Of a DNA stretch of 64,000 nucleotides, positions 43,061 through 55,739 are shown one piece after another. Within the stretch, counting starts at the first letter, position 1. The number at the start of each line of letters is the position of its first letter. The stretch is taken from NCBI RefSeq assembly GCF_024679095.1, contig NC_066571.1:6237783-6301782 (forward strand), in the 5' to 3' direction. This DNA is from Eriocheir sinensis. Its lineage: Eukaryota > Arthropoda > Malacostraca > Decapoda > Varunidae. Both the position numbers and the translations under genes were made by a program. The notes under the pieces were generated by a model. It ran no database searches, was not told the DNA's origin, and saw only the letters and a program-made list of their open reading frames with translations.

Positions 43061-43736
43061 CAGGGCAAAGGAAATAACTATGGAAGACTTCAGTGCCCTT
43101 GGGAGGTGTTAACTGGATGAGGTTTTCAAGTCTGTTTTCACCCCGACATCAACGTTCCAGATTGTCTTACTCAGCCTCTTACATTTACCGACTTCCGACC
43201 CAAAAACTGTCTCGTGGACCCCAATAAGGAGATTCACTTATAATTATCGTTAAAATAGTTAATTCCTGATGTTTCTTGGCAATAGTTAAGCGTCAGAAGC
43301 CGGTAAATACTATGCTCTGAGTACGACAATCTGGCAACGGTGGTCCACATCCCTGGCAAGTTGCACCCCGACCACAAATTAGTTGTATTTACTTCGAAAT
43401 ACACTAAAGTGGTAGATGGAGCTCTTCGGTAGCACTTTTAATCATTCCTTAGGAGAGGGGGGGGGTTACGAATAGTTCCTCCATATTCAGATTCTGAGGA
43501 CCATGCAGGTATTCTAACAAACCCCATTTTAAGTAGGTTTCATAGTAGTTAGATATTTATTCAATCTCTAAAGCAGTCACTATTTAACACGCTGCTTTGT
43601 GGTTCATTCACGGAGGTGGAAGAAAGTGAAAGTTGTAGACTGATAAAATGATTATCATAAGTTATTGGGGAAGTGAAACTCTCGCTACTTGGTGCACATA
43701 GAAATAGCAGAGCCGGTGCGAGAATGGTGACTGGCT
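43061..43736. other. Intergenic or 3' UTR, no gene seen
   Basis: No repeat or exon recognised between the minisatellite and the MITE. Confidence 0.45.
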
Positions 43737-43739
43737 TAA

Positions 43740-43999
43740 GGGCCGCTTTCACAGTCACGTTGCTTGTTTTGATCGTTACCAATGGCGGCGATCGACGCTT
43801 TAGTTTTCCACGTGAAACTGGCCTATGGGGTAGTGAGGTAGTGGCGGCTGCAGAGGAAGCGAGAGGTGTTGATGGTCTGTGGCAAGGTGAGGGGCTAGCC
43901 GCCACTACCCCATCGGCCAGTTTTACGTGGAAATACTATATTGCCGATCGCCGCCATTGGTAACGATCAAAACAAACATAATAACTGTGAAAGCGGCCC
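43740..43999. mobile_element. MITE with about 110-bp inverted arms, TAA target duplication (260 bp)
   Basis: Left arm GGGCCGCTTTCACAGT, GTTTTGATCGTTACCAATGG, CGGCGATCG; right arm is its reverse complement at about 85 percent. Flanked by TAA at 43737-43739 and 44000-44002. A 3-bp TAA duplication and ends beginning GGG fit the PIF/Harbinger superfamily. Confidence 0.88.
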
Positions 44000-44002
44000 T
44001 AA

Positions 44003-44840
44003 GTCTATCCAGGCGGAGTTGAGAGTGGAGGGGCTTATGACAGAACACTTCCATGCTAGTGCTCTGATATACTTTATCAAATGACTTGCAAAAACAGAGC
44101 CATTTGAGTTTATATGAAGTGTAATATTATCCTGACAAAACACTTTCAATCAAAACCATTTTAATATGACAAAAGGAAATCTATATTACATGAAAGCTTA
44201 CTTCTCTAACTACAGTGGTCTGCAACACTACCCCAACGTCAGTACCGTCAAACTTTCTTCTACTGTACAGCGTCTTAACAAAGGGAGCCACATAAGCAGG
44301 CGGATACAAGGACTTTGTGCAAGGACCAGTAACACTAGACTCACTCCCTCAGACACACACGCAAAGACATCAGACAAATAACGAGAAACAGGTAGTAAAA
44401 ATATAGCATGATCAGCACCTTCCAAAGCACACCACAAGGATTTCATGAGTCCCCCAAACTCAACGATTCCCCAAGTTTGTTTGATTTTCCAAAAGCCACT
44501 AAAGACTACACAAAGGTTTCTCATATGTCATTTGGTGGTTTGAGGAAAGCTACAAAACGTGGGGAGTCATATGGTCTTGGCACTCTTAGATCCATTGGGC
44601 TGTACTGAGAAACTGACCTATGCATGACAAACAGGAGTATTCGGACGCTTGTCACCATTAGTACAAGGAGAAACAGATGGCAAAAAAAACATAATCATCA
44701 TCATCAGCACATTCTTCCGTGACGCAAACATGACGAGCATTCCGCCACAGTTTCTTTATCCCTCGGTACTTAATCCATTAGCAGTGACACCAACCCTCAG
44801 ACCCTCGATGCTCACTGCGACTCGTCTCTACTCCGCGCCG
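44003..44840 (-). other. Proximal 3' UTR of the calponin-like gene
   Basis: Unique, repeat-poor sequence immediately after the stop codon; no other exon recognised. Confidence 0.45.
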
Positions 44841-46134
<1,294 letters not shown>

Positions 46135-46314
46135 CTGAAACAAAGAAAACAACGCATAAGAAACTAAATTCATTCAAAACAACAAAATTCAAACGTGTGC
46201 TTAAGAGCAAAATAAATAAAGAAAACAAACATGTATCATATAAAAGCCTTCACTAGCTGGTTAGGCAAACACGAAGGATATGAAAGTGAAGGGAGTCTAC
46301 ATATAACCAGGTAA

Positions 46315-46680
46315 AAGTGATGATGAATTTATGCGTCTTCATGCTTCTTCGTTTATGCTTCTTCAAATCCTGGAAAATGTGTCACAACTACCAAGGGAAA
46401 TATAAAACCCACGATCAAACAATACATAAGAAGGTGATTACATGTTTGTGTTGATTCATGCTTCTTCATCCTTTTAGTCCTCAAAAATGTGCGATAACTA
46501 CCATGGGAATTTAAACCCCATGATAAAGCACTGTATTAGAGAGTGATCAATTGCTTGTCGTGATTTATGTTTATCTTTGCCTTTAAAATCCTGGAGAATG
46601 TGTTGGCAGGCGATCAGACGATACTGGTGAAAGGAATTTAATGTTCCTTCATACTTTCTTCAGTCCCAGAGAATGTGTGG
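46315..46680. repeat. Degenerate about 130-bp tandem repeat, three units
   Basis: Units share TTCATGCTTCTTC, AAATCCTGGA-AATGTG and ACTACCA-GGGAA. Moderate divergence. Confidence 0.6.
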
Positions 46681-46859
46681 AATAAAGAACCAAATAAGAC
46701 TGAGTGCTTCAGAGCAGAGTAAAAGAAACACATATATTGCATTATTTAAGTCTGTAGAGAACTGGATATCACGTTTTTTTTTGGAAAGTTTCAACGTGGC
46801 AACAGGAAAAGCAAATATACTGCCTAGGCTTTCCACGGATCACTGGGCAGCTTTGCGTC

Positions 46860-47800
46860 CTTCAGAAACAGTTATTGACAGATCACGTCTCGCCGATAAA
46901 CATCACAAGAACAGAGCGAACGCGCATTTAACGGCACTTAATAACGGGTATCACACTTCTTATAAAGCTTCCAAATGACAAGAACATTGGAAAGTTTCGT
47001 TTAGTCGGCGCAACATCTGTGGTCATATGCCGGAGACAGAAGGGAAAGGAATCATAGGAGAAGGGAACAGACTCCAGGAGACGGGACACAACCCCCGATT
47101 AATACCTAGTACCCATTCACTGCTGGGTGGACAGGGGCGTAGGGTATCGGAAAAGCCGCCCAAATTTTTCCACTCCGCCCGGGAATTGAACCTGGGCTCT
47201 CTTGATTGTGAACCGATTGTGCTAACCACTGCACCACGAAGCCCCCGACAAAAACATTGCTTTTTGGTTTCCCGCCGATTGCTAAGGTCATCCACGGCCC
47301 TCACAAACAGATAATGACAAATTGAGTTTCGCTGGCACGAGAAAGAAAGCTAAGGTCACACTCAGCGAGACCTCAACACCGGATATCACACTTCTTCACT
47401 AAACTTCCGACGTGTAAAATTAGATTGGCTTTATTTTTTTTCAAGGATTAAGGAAGAGATTCACATTCTTCACGAGCAGATACCAATAAATTGTGCTTAG
47501 CCGAAAAAAAAGAGGCGAGTAAAAGCGTATTCAGCGATGCATTAATACCTGTTATCACACTATTTTTTCTCTCAGCAAAGGAGGAAGCTCAAGGTAGAAT
47601 ATAAAGAGAAAAAAAGAAAAAAGAATCAGAAAAAAAGTCCGCTATGTCGCTATGTGCTTCGGTGTGGTAAATATCATCAACTCACTTTTATTGCGGCTTT
47701 ACTGAAATACTTTACCTCATTCAGAACAGATAATGACAAATCACACTTCGCCGACAGATAATAAAATAACCAAACAAAGGCTAACATCACTGGGAGGGCA
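46860..47800. repeat. Degenerate tandem repeat, four units, interrupted by a SINE
   Basis: Units share CAGATAATGACAAAT, TCGCCGA, and TATCACACTTCTT at about 46870, 47310, 47478 and 47725. The SINE at 47030-47252 sits between units 1 and 2. Confidence 0.65.
47030..47252 (-). mobile_element. tRNA-derived SINE
   Basis: On the minus strand: CGTGGTGCAGTGGTTAGC (A box, 47237-47220), then GAGCCCAGGTTCAATTCCC (B box, 47199-47181). The tail continues to about 47030 with CCATTCACTGCTGGGTGGAC-type sequence. Related to 16590-16735. Confidence 0.8.
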
Positions 47801-47979
47801 CACTAATGGGTAGATGGGGAGACGAGAGGGAGGGAGTGAGGGAGGTTTTACCCTTACCCCCAGAAGAACCACGCCCCCCAACTTCCCCCCCCCCAAAAAA
47901 AAATTCCCCAAAGCCCTGGAAGGTAGGGGAGGGGAGGTTACATAAGACTGTCCACTCCCAACGATCGCATTCACATTTT

Positions 47980-48040
47980 GTTTGTTTGTTTGTTTGTTTC
48001 TGCCCTTGAGTTGCATCCTTTACTGTAAAAAAAATATGAG
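47980..48040 (+). mobile_element. Fragment of the GCCCTTGAGCTG dispersed repeat
   Basis: Contains TGCCCTTGAGTTGCATCC, TTACTGTAAAAAAA, as at 59290-59330. Confidence 0.5.
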
Positions 48041-48115
48041 CCCCAGACGAGTTACGGAACCAAAGCAACGAACAATAAAGTAAATCACAAGTGTAATTAC
48101 GTAAAAAGGAAGAAA

Positions 48116-48118
<3 letters not shown>

Positions 48119-48163
<45 letters not shown>

Positions 48164-48223
48164 GAACATATGTACGAGGGAAAGTAACATGATTGCTATG
48201 CCCACCAGATGTCCCCTGACCTT

Positions 48224-48283
<60 letters not shown>
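48119..48283. repeat. (GA)n and (GT)n microsatellites
   Basis: GA 48119-48160, GT 48229-48282. Confidence 0.98.
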
Positions 48284-48285
<2 letters not shown>

Positions 48286-48382
48286 GCAAGCGAGGAAGAA
48301 GTAGCGAACAGGTGCGGCAAACAACAGCTGGGGCGACTGAGGTGATGGAAAATGTGACACGTTGAACAGCTGGAAGGAAAAA

Positions 48383-48625
48383 GATGCCGCGTACAACAAC
48401 TTGGGAAGATAAATCACGTAAAAACGGTGCCATTATGAAAACTGATGCCTCGTAAACAACTTAAGAGAGATCGATCATGAAAAGATTGCCATTAAAAACA
48501 ACAGCAATCAAAACGAGATGCCGCGTACAACAATTTGGGAAGATAAATCACGTAAAAAAGGTCCCATTATAAAAACTGATATCTCGTAAACAACTTAAGA
48601 GAGACCTGGGAAGAGGAGCTGGGTG
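48383..48625. repeat. 133-bp tandem duplication
   Basis: GATGCCGCGTACAACAA begins at 48383 and 48516; the copies are about 92 percent alike. Confidence 0.92.
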
Positions 48626-48739
48626 AACAAACGGAGACACAAACAACGGCTGGGTGAACAAAGGGTGACACAAACAACAGCTGGAGGTGAAGGGTTAGAA
48701 CACGGGATAGTTTGTGACCATTATGGAGGTAGAAGTCGT

Positions 48740-48741
<2 letters not shown>

Positions 48742-48791
<50 letters not shown>
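48742..48791. repeat. (TC)n microsatellite
   Basis: Pure TC of about 50 bp. Confidence 0.98.
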
Positions 48792-48794
<3 letters not shown>

Positions 48795-49215
48795 CACACA
48801 CACACTTTCTCAGCCGTTCAATCCACGCGTTCATTGTCTCTCGTTGGTTTAGTGTCTGTCTAACGCTGTTTTCTCCCTAACTGCCAATTTGGACCCATTA
48901 GGCAGTTAGTAGTCGGCGGAAGTGGTTACCGAACTCACCTTCTATGTCACCCTTCAACAGTTCTCTCTCGTTTCTCTTTCTCACCTGCCCATTTTCTCTC
49001 CTCTTTGGCGTTTCCCGTTCTCTCCTTCCTTTCGCTTCCACTTAACGATCTCTATTTTATTTTTCCTTGCCTTCCTTTATTTCCTTTTGGTTCCTCTTTT
49101 TTGCACTTATTTTATTCCTTCTCTCCTTTCGACTTGGTTCTAGTCGTCCTTATTCTTTTCCTTCTTGTACGTTACCAGAAACATTAGGGATTGTTTTTAT
49201 TAGCTGGAACAAAGT

Positions 49216-49218
<3 letters not shown>

Positions 49219-49270
<52 letters not shown>
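49219..49270. repeat. (TC)n microsatellite
   Basis: Pure TC of about 52 bp, in CT-rich surroundings. Confidence 0.98.
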
Positions 49271-49275
<5 letters not shown>

Positions 49276-49884
49276 CAATAGTTCTCATTCGTCTCGCATT
49301 CTTCCTCCTCCTCATGTGCATCGCGACACCGCCCGCTCCCTCGCCTCTTTCGGGGTTAAATTGATCACTCGCAACATTCCAGAGACGCGACACAAACACG
49401 GCTTTTGGGGGTGAGGAAATACATCAACGCTGATCCGCTCAACTTCTCCCACGTAGAAGGTTAGATACACTGAAAGGCGGGTCGTATCATGCACAGAACG
49501 GATACCAGATGGACAAGGAAAGTAGCAGTAGGTAAAGTCGAGGGCATATGCTGTAGCTGCGCGTGGCCTTAGTGCTCATCTCCGTTGTAGTAGCAGTACC
49601 AACCCTGAATTAGTCGAAGTTAGATTCAACATTATTCGGGAACAGACAAAAATAAGTATTCTATTGACGATCCTTTTATACTTTGAACAGATAATAGATG
49701 GACAACCAAAGAGAGAGGGGCATCCTAGGATCTATAGAATTCAGAAGTCATGGCCGATAGAATACCAGATGGAGAGATGAAATTCGAACCTTCACCGGAG
49801 TAGGATGGAGTGCACTAACTTGAGACAGAGGAGTGGTAAACGTTGAGTGAGGCCTTTGTCTTGCAGGGGACTATAATGGCCTGG

Positions 49885-50475
49885 TGGTCGACATAAGGTA
49901 AGGAAAGGAAAGAAAGAAATGAACCAGAGGAAGTTGAGAGATGAAGAAGAAAAGAAAAAAGAGAACTGGAAGGAAAAGGAAAGAGAAAAAACGAGGAAAG
50001 GAATGAGAGGAAATTGAGAGATGAAGAAGAAAAGAAAAATGAGAACAGGAAAGTAAAGGAAAAAAGGGAAAAAAAGAGGAAAGTGAGAAATGAAACAGAG
50101 GAAATTAAGAGATGAAGAAGAAAAGAAAAATGAGAACTGGAAAGAAAAGGAAGAGATGAAAAAAACGAGGAAAGTGAGAAATGAACCAGAGGAAATTGAG
50201 AGATGAAGAAGAAAAGAAAAATGAGAACAGGAAAGAAAAGGAAGAAAAGAAGAAACGAGGAAAGCGTGAGAAATGAAACAGAGGAAATTGAGAGATGAAG
50301 AAGAGAAGAAAAATGAGAACAGGAAAGAAAAGGAAGAAGAGAAAAAACGAGGAAAGAGTGAGAAATGAACCAGAGGAAATTGAGAGATGAAGAAGAGAAG
50401 AAAAATGAGAACAGGAAAGAAAAGGAAGAAAAGAAGAAACGAGGAAAGCGTGAGAAATGAATCAGAGGAAACTAA
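49885..50475. repeat. About 70-90-bp purine-rich tandem repeat, seven units
   Basis: Unit GAAATGAACCAGAGGAAATT plus GAGAGATGAAGAAGAAAAGA and GAACAGGAAAGAAAAGGAAG. On the minus strand it reads as a 295-residue open frame rich in Ser/Phe/Leu, which I treat as an artefact. Confidence 0.92.
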
Positions 50476-50639
50476 GACAAAGAAGAAAAGGAGGGAAAAG
50501 GAAAAGGAAAAATAAAGTAAAACGAAGGCGAAAGAAAAGTAAAACAATAACATGATCAATAAAGAAAAAAGAGAAAACAGTACCGGAGTCAAAGGGCATG
50601 AGAGGCGCGAAACAGCTGTGGATGAGATAAATCGTTGTT

Positions 50640-51420
50640 GTGAGAGTCGCTGATGATGTGGGTTGCCTTCTTCATCCATCTCCCGCCCATTCTTCCCTCC
50701 AGACTTCCGCGCATGCCCACAACACCACTCCGACTTTCTCGCGATTGAATCTGTCGTTATTTTTTTCCCCTCTTCGTTTTAATTCGACATTTTAAGTAAT
50801 ATTCGAGGCATTTGGTTATAACGCAGCTAAGATCGTTGATGTAAGGCAGTAGTTCCCGCTTGGCACCCAGATGAGTTCATAGCGCCCCCCCCCTCCCCTC
50901 CCCTCCCCCAGGCACCCACACACATGCGAACACACACCTCATTTAGCAAGATTAATCACTTTGCCTTAGTGTTTGTGACATAGATTTTGTCATTCAGATT
51001 TTGTAAATAGAACAAGTTATCATTTACTCCTGATGCCTCCCTGCCGCCTCTCTTCAGCCCCATTTTTCCTCACTGCCCCCCCAGACCTCTCCACTGATGT
51101 AAACTGAGTCAAGGGACGATTACTTTTTCGGCTATACAGTATCCATGGCCGGCCGAAACTGGCTGAAACTGACAGACGGCTTGAATGGAGAGAGGAGAAA
51201 AGGTTCATATGACTGCTGCTCGCTGGATGGGTGGGCTGACTGACTTAGTGGCCGGCTGGGTGGCGGCGGCTGGGAGGGTGGCAGGGGCAGGGGGAGGGAA
51301 AGGGGGGGAAGGTGGGGCATGGTAGTGAAAGTAGGGTCACGGTGTACTGTCGACCCAGCAAACACCTCCCCGCCACCTGCCTCTGACACCACCCTTATCA
51401 CCGCCATCACCACAACCGCT
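50640..51420. other. Intergenic or intron, no gene supported
   Basis: Mixed composition with C-rich (50887-50912) and G-rich (51280-51310) stretches. A 93-residue minus frame at 51132-51413 is proline/serine low complexity without recognised motifs. Confidence 0.4.
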
Positions 51421-51529
51421 TACAAAAAAAGCAACCTGATACAACCCCCCCCTCCTCCCTAGATCCCTCACCCCTTTCCCTCCCTCTCCCCCCTCCTCTC
51501 CTTGCCACTGTTCCCACTATCACCTTCAT

Positions 51530-52045
51530 CACCGCTCTCCCCAACCACCACTATCACCACCACCAGGCTAAGACAACACCAGATGGAGAACAAAGAACAC
51601 AGAAGACTGTGCAACATCAACCTGCATATGAAAGGAATACAAAGATTAAGACAGACGTGTGTTAAAGATCGGTGCAACAGACAGAGAGAGACAGACAGGC
51701 AGACAGACAGACACAGTTCTCCTTCCCTCGTCTCCCTACCAGCCATAACCACAACGTTTAAAATACCAGATGGAGGGAATCGCGAGGACTTTATATATTC
51801 CATCGCCTTTCTAAATACGTAAATAACGAAGCGGCTCAGACATATGTGGACAAGGCGATGATCTAGCTAACATACATACAGACAGACAGACATTCTCTTC
51901 CCCAGACCTCCCTTTCACTACCACCATCACCAACATACTTGAACTCCGCCAATTCAATCTACATATAAGAAAAAAAATAATAATAAACAGCAACAGACGT
52001 GAGCAAAACAGACAGACAGACAGACAGGCAGTTCTAATCCCCTTG
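51530..52045. repeat. Degenerate about 190-bp tandem repeat, three units
   Basis: Units share CCACTATCACCACCA, ACCAGATGGAG, AACCTGCATATGAAAGGAAT-like words and AGACAGACAGACAGGCAG at about 51690, 51880 and 52005. Confidence 0.65.
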
Positions 52046-52079
52046 CTCACTCTCCCTCCTTCCCTCCCTCCTCCTATCA

Positions 52080-52265
52080 CTCTCGCTCCCCGCCCGAGGC
52101 CCGAGCAGGAGTACAGAACGAGTCTATGATACTTTCCCTTTTATTCGCCGCCTTGGACCAGTACTTCGTCAGGCATTCCCGAGGGTTGCCGTGTGGGTCC
52201 ACTCGGCGCCGCTTCAGGGGATAAAGAAGTCCAGGTTTCTCCCTCATTCTGGCGAACCCCAAGCC
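52080..52265 (-). other. Unrecognised 61-residue open frame, possible exon
   Basis: Minus strand MREKPGLLYPLKRRRVDPHG, then NPRECLTKYWSKAANKRESI, preceded by an in-frame GFAR. Composition and lack of repeats are gene-like, but no splice site is strong and I do not recognise the product. It might be an upstream exon of the calponin-like transcript or unrelated. Confidence 0.2.
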
Positions 52266-52689
52266 CGTATATGCTCAGCTGTGTCGTCTTCAAGGAGAGA
52301 ATGTCCTTTTTTTCCCCTCCGTCCCTCCACGCGGCCCTCTCAATCCCCCCCACCCCCTCCACACCCCCATTCCCCCTCCGTGACCCACCTGACACTGACT
52401 CACCTGCCCCAGTAACCTAATGTCACCATCTGTCACCGCCACCTGCTCCCAAGAACACCCTCAGGAGCTGCAGCGTCACGCCATCACCTGTCACGCCGAC
52501 CTCCCCGACAGCCTGTCACGGATGACTCAGCGTCGCCCCGCCAGATGGCCCTCCAAGCCGACCGGTCAGCCACACCCGAAGACCTGACACCGAGCCACAT
52601 CACAGCCTGCGACCTACACCCTTGCCGGGCCTGTGTGTGGCAGAGGTGACCTGTAACCCGTGACCTCAAGGATATGGACGGGGAAAAGC

Positions 52690-52850
52690 GAACACGTGCT
52701 CCGGGCAGGTGTCAAGGTGGGAGTGGTGGTGGTGGTGGTGCGGCGGGCGGCGGGGCGGGCAGCGGGCGGTGAAAGGCAGGGTTGTGGCAGCGGCGGCGGC
52801 GGCGGCGGTGGTGATGGTGGTGGCGATTCACTGACGTCATAAAGGCTCCT
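52690..52850. repeat. GGT/GGC trinucleotide-rich, CpG-rich tract with a TGACGTCA site
   Basis: GGT and GGC runs between 52722 and 52822; the CRE-type palindrome TGACGTCA lies at about 52832. Promoter role is conceivable but unproven. Confidence 0.5.
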
Positions 52851-53169
52851 TTCTGTGTTCTATCGGACGCGAGCCGCTGCCGACGGTCACTTGTATATTT
52901 TTCTTTGTATATTGACACTGTTTATCCCACGCGCGTCTCGAGGATCACCATAAAGTCGAGTTCACTTGGCCCCGGCACGAGAGGCGGCGTCAAGGGCCAT
53001 GAAAGGAGACAGAAGGCAGGAGGGAGAGAGAGCGGGAGAGAGTGAGAGAGGAGCAGAGAACGAATGCGGGAGGGCGTCAGTGATGTGTCAGCGTCGTAAG
53101 TGACCAACCACTTCACAAGAGGACTAAGTGAGGCTCCGTCTAGTCAAGGGAGAGCCAAAGAATGGAATT

Positions 53170-53462
53170 GGGAGCTGATATAGTAGAGGTAAATCAACGC
53201 CGCCGTCTGTTCCCTTTTCCACAAGACCGAAACATTATAAACCGTTTCCATCTGCGTCAAGTCCACCACCAGCCGTTCATTTTCTACAAGAACTAGAACA
53301 ATATGAACCGTTTCCATTTATGCCAAGTCTACGCCACCTCCCTTTCACTTTCCACGAGAACTTAAAACATTATGATACAGTTTCCGTACAACCAAGGAAT
53401 GAGAAACCACAGTCAGACTTTCCACAAGAACCAAATCATGCTAATCCTTTTCCGTACAGCTA
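53170..53462. repeat. Degenerate about 85-bp tandem repeat, continuing at 53720-53775 and 54180-54245
   Basis: Units share CCGTTCA-TTTC, ACAAGAAC-A, ACATTATGAACCGTTTCC and GT-CAAGTC. The array is split by the MITE at 53464-53718 and by repeats at 53776-54120. Confidence 0.7.
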
Positions 53463-53463
53463 A

Positions 53464-53718
53464 AGGGGCTATTACACTGGGCAAATTTTCCGTGGATCTT
53501 CAGTCAAACCACGATTTCCGCTGGCGTGGTCCTCATTTGTTTCTTGATATTGCTGCTGCTGATGATGGTGAGTAATACCGTCGTCCTTTGGTGAAATCTA
53601 CCGTAGCTTTGGAAGATCGTGGACACGTCAGAAAACCACGGAAATATCAGAACCACGCCAGCGGAAATCGTGGTTTGACTGAAGATCCACGGAAAATTTG
53701 CCCAGTGTAATAGCCCCT
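53464..53718. mobile_element. MITE with perfect 67-bp inverted ends, TAA target duplication (255 bp)
   Basis: Left AGGGGCTATTACACTGGGCA through CGCTGGCGTGGT; the last 67 bases are its exact reverse complement as read by eye. TAA flanks at 53461-53463 and 53719-53721. The core (about 120 bp) has no coding frame. TAA duplication suggests the PIF/Harbinger group. Perfect ends suggest recent insertion. Confidence 0.93.
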
Positions 53719-53775
53719 TAAGTCTAAGTCACCACCCAGTCACTCTCCCGCCAGCCGTTCACTTTCCACAAGAAC

Positions 53776-53984
53776 CAGGACTCGTATATTCAAACCCCTC
53801 GGACTCCGCTTACGACTCTACTGAGAAGATATGTCGGGGTCTTAGTGTGTGTTCTTTACGTTCATGGCGTAAGAACCTCGAAAAACTACCGCCAGGGTCA
53901 TGAAACCACCCAGGAAATCCCTACAACTTCTACGAGAGCCTTTCGAAATATATGTAGGCCTATTAAGGTGTTGTTTGAGAATAT
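53776..53984 (+). mobile_element. MITE-like dispersed repeat, family A, copy 5 (diverged)
   Basis: CGTATATTCAAACCCCTCGG, CTACCGCCAGGGTCATGAAA, CCTACAACTTCTACGAGAGC, AATATATGTAGG; same order as other copies, more diverged at the right end. Confidence 0.6.
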
Positions 53985-54118
53985 AGGAGCAGTGAGTAGC
54001 GGGCTTTTTTTTCATTATTGTTTCCTTTTTTTTTTTGCCCTTGATTTAGTCCTTTTTTTTATACAACAGAGACAGCTCAAGGACACACAAAAAAGGAAAC
54101 AATAATAAAAAAAGCTGC
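53985..54118. mobile_element. Fold-back (hairpin) repeat, full copy
   Basis: Left arm AGGAGCAG, GCGGGCTTTTTTTT, CATTATTGTTTCC, GCCCTTGA; right arm TCAAGGACAC, GGAAACAATAATAAAAAAAG, CTGCTCCT. The halves pair as inverted repeats of about 55 bp. Half-copies occur at 6037, 59242 and elsewhere. Confidence 0.8.
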
Positions 54119-54429
54119 TCCTACAAATAAGAATCAAAAGAGGTGGCCGAAAGAGAGGTAATAAAAAAATAAATAAATAAAAAGAAGAACATCGTGAACC
54201 GTTTCTGTACATCCAAGTCCAGTCGTAAGTCGCCACCCATTCACTCTCCTCAAGGTCTAGTCGTATCAAGCTACATTCCTCATCAAACTCTCCTCCGCCA
54301 CACCCACTCACACTCATCCTCTCATTATGCCCTTCAGAATACAGACTTCCCCTCATGCCGGACAGAACCATGATAAAAAAAGACTTCAAGGACTTAAGAC
54401 CGATTCATAACTGGCCTCCCCAAAAACTA

Positions 54430-54800
54430 AAGGTCGGGAAAAATATATGGATGGGGGCAAAGAGGAAAAAAAAGGAGAAACGAGAACAGGAAAAAAAACA
54501 GAAAATGACAGAAAAAAACGGAGAAATAGAAAAACGAAGAAAAACAGGGAAAAAAAGGTCGAGAAAAATATATGAATGGAGACAAGTAGAGAAAAAAATC
54601 AGAAACGAAAACAGAAAAAACAGAAAATGACAAAGAAACAGAAAAAAAACGGAGAAACAGAAAAACGAAGAAAAACAGGGAAAAGAGATTGAGAAAAATA
54701 TATGAATGGAGACAGAAAAAAAAGCAGAAACGAGAACGGAAAAAACACAGGAAATGACAAAAAAACAGAAAAACGGAGAACAGAAAAACAAAAAAATATG
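54430..54800. repeat. About 125-130-bp A-rich tandem repeat, three units
   Basis: GAGAAAAATATATGAATGGA starts at 54561 and 54691, with a variant at 54437. Confidence 0.92.
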
Positions 54801-55284
54801 AAAATAGAAAAAAGGCAAAAAATACTAATTCTCAATCGGCCTCTCCACAGAAAAAACTCACACAGGTAAAAAAAAAATAAACAAATAGAAAACCCTCAAG
54901 ATCAATTCATAACCAGCCTCTCCAAAGACAAACTAAAAAGAAAAAAAAAAAACACGAACAGACAAAACAAACACGAGTCTTCTCACGATGATAACCACCA
55001 AAACAGGACCCACCAGACATAGGACCCACCACAAAATCAGACCACTGTTAAGCCCGCAGACCCCCGATTTCCCCCCTCCCACCCACACAAGCCCAGCAAT
55101 GCCAGATGTGCGACAATTATCTCTAAATACGATAATTGGGACACCTGTACGATATGCGGTAATTATTAAGTATGTGTGTGAGAGTTTCAGGAAGAGTTCG
55201 TGCAAGTCGACCACAGGAAAAATAAGTTAATCCCACGTTGGTTACAAATATTATCCTGTTTGAAGTTTAACATCCTCTTTTTTT
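54801..55284. other. A-rich DNA, no gene seen
   Basis: Short poly-A words to 54960, then unique sequence; no exon recognised. Confidence 0.5.
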
Positions 55285-55460
55285 ACAGCATATATAGGAG
55301 ACAGCTCAAAGGCATAACTTAAGCAGAAACAAAACCATTATTAACATTAACAACAGGTCTGATTACCATTACTACTATTACTACTATTACCATTACTATT
55401 ACCCTTCCATTTTTGTTTTTTTTATGCCCTTGATCTGTTTCCATTGATATAAAAAATGTG
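55285..55460. mobile_element. Fold-back repeat, diverged copy
   Basis: TATAGGAGACAGCTCAAAGG at the left and TATGCCCTTGATCTGTTTCC at the right are in inverted orientation; a (TACTAT)n tract lies between. Confidence 0.6.
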
Positions 55461-55739
55461 CAGGTACGATAATTTGGGTTATACATAAAAAAGAACTATA
55501 ATGACACTATGCTGAGTACGATAACACGGGTTTAGAACCGGCACTGTTATCCAAGCTTAATGCCAGAGTGCCAGACCAGACCAGCCACTCCAGCCTCCCG
55601 CCCCTCCTTCTATGAGAGTCCCCGTGCCCTCCCCGCCCGATGTCCACCTCTCCCGGGGACACATCTTTCGTGCGCGACAGGACAACGGGAGAGAGAGGGA
55701 CGGCATCCTATTTAGCACACAATGGGAGGGCCAGCAGCC

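Noticed and set aside
46673..46978. 101-residue plus frame as a gene
   Set aside because: Overlaps the degenerate tandem repeat at 46860-47800 and resembles no family.
49792..50679. 295-residue minus-strand open frame rich in Ser, Phe and Leu
   Set aside because: Produced by a purine-rich tandem repeat; no family motif or start context.
51132..51413. 93-residue minus frame as a gene
   Set aside because: Pro/Ser-rich without recognised motif, no splice or start evidence.
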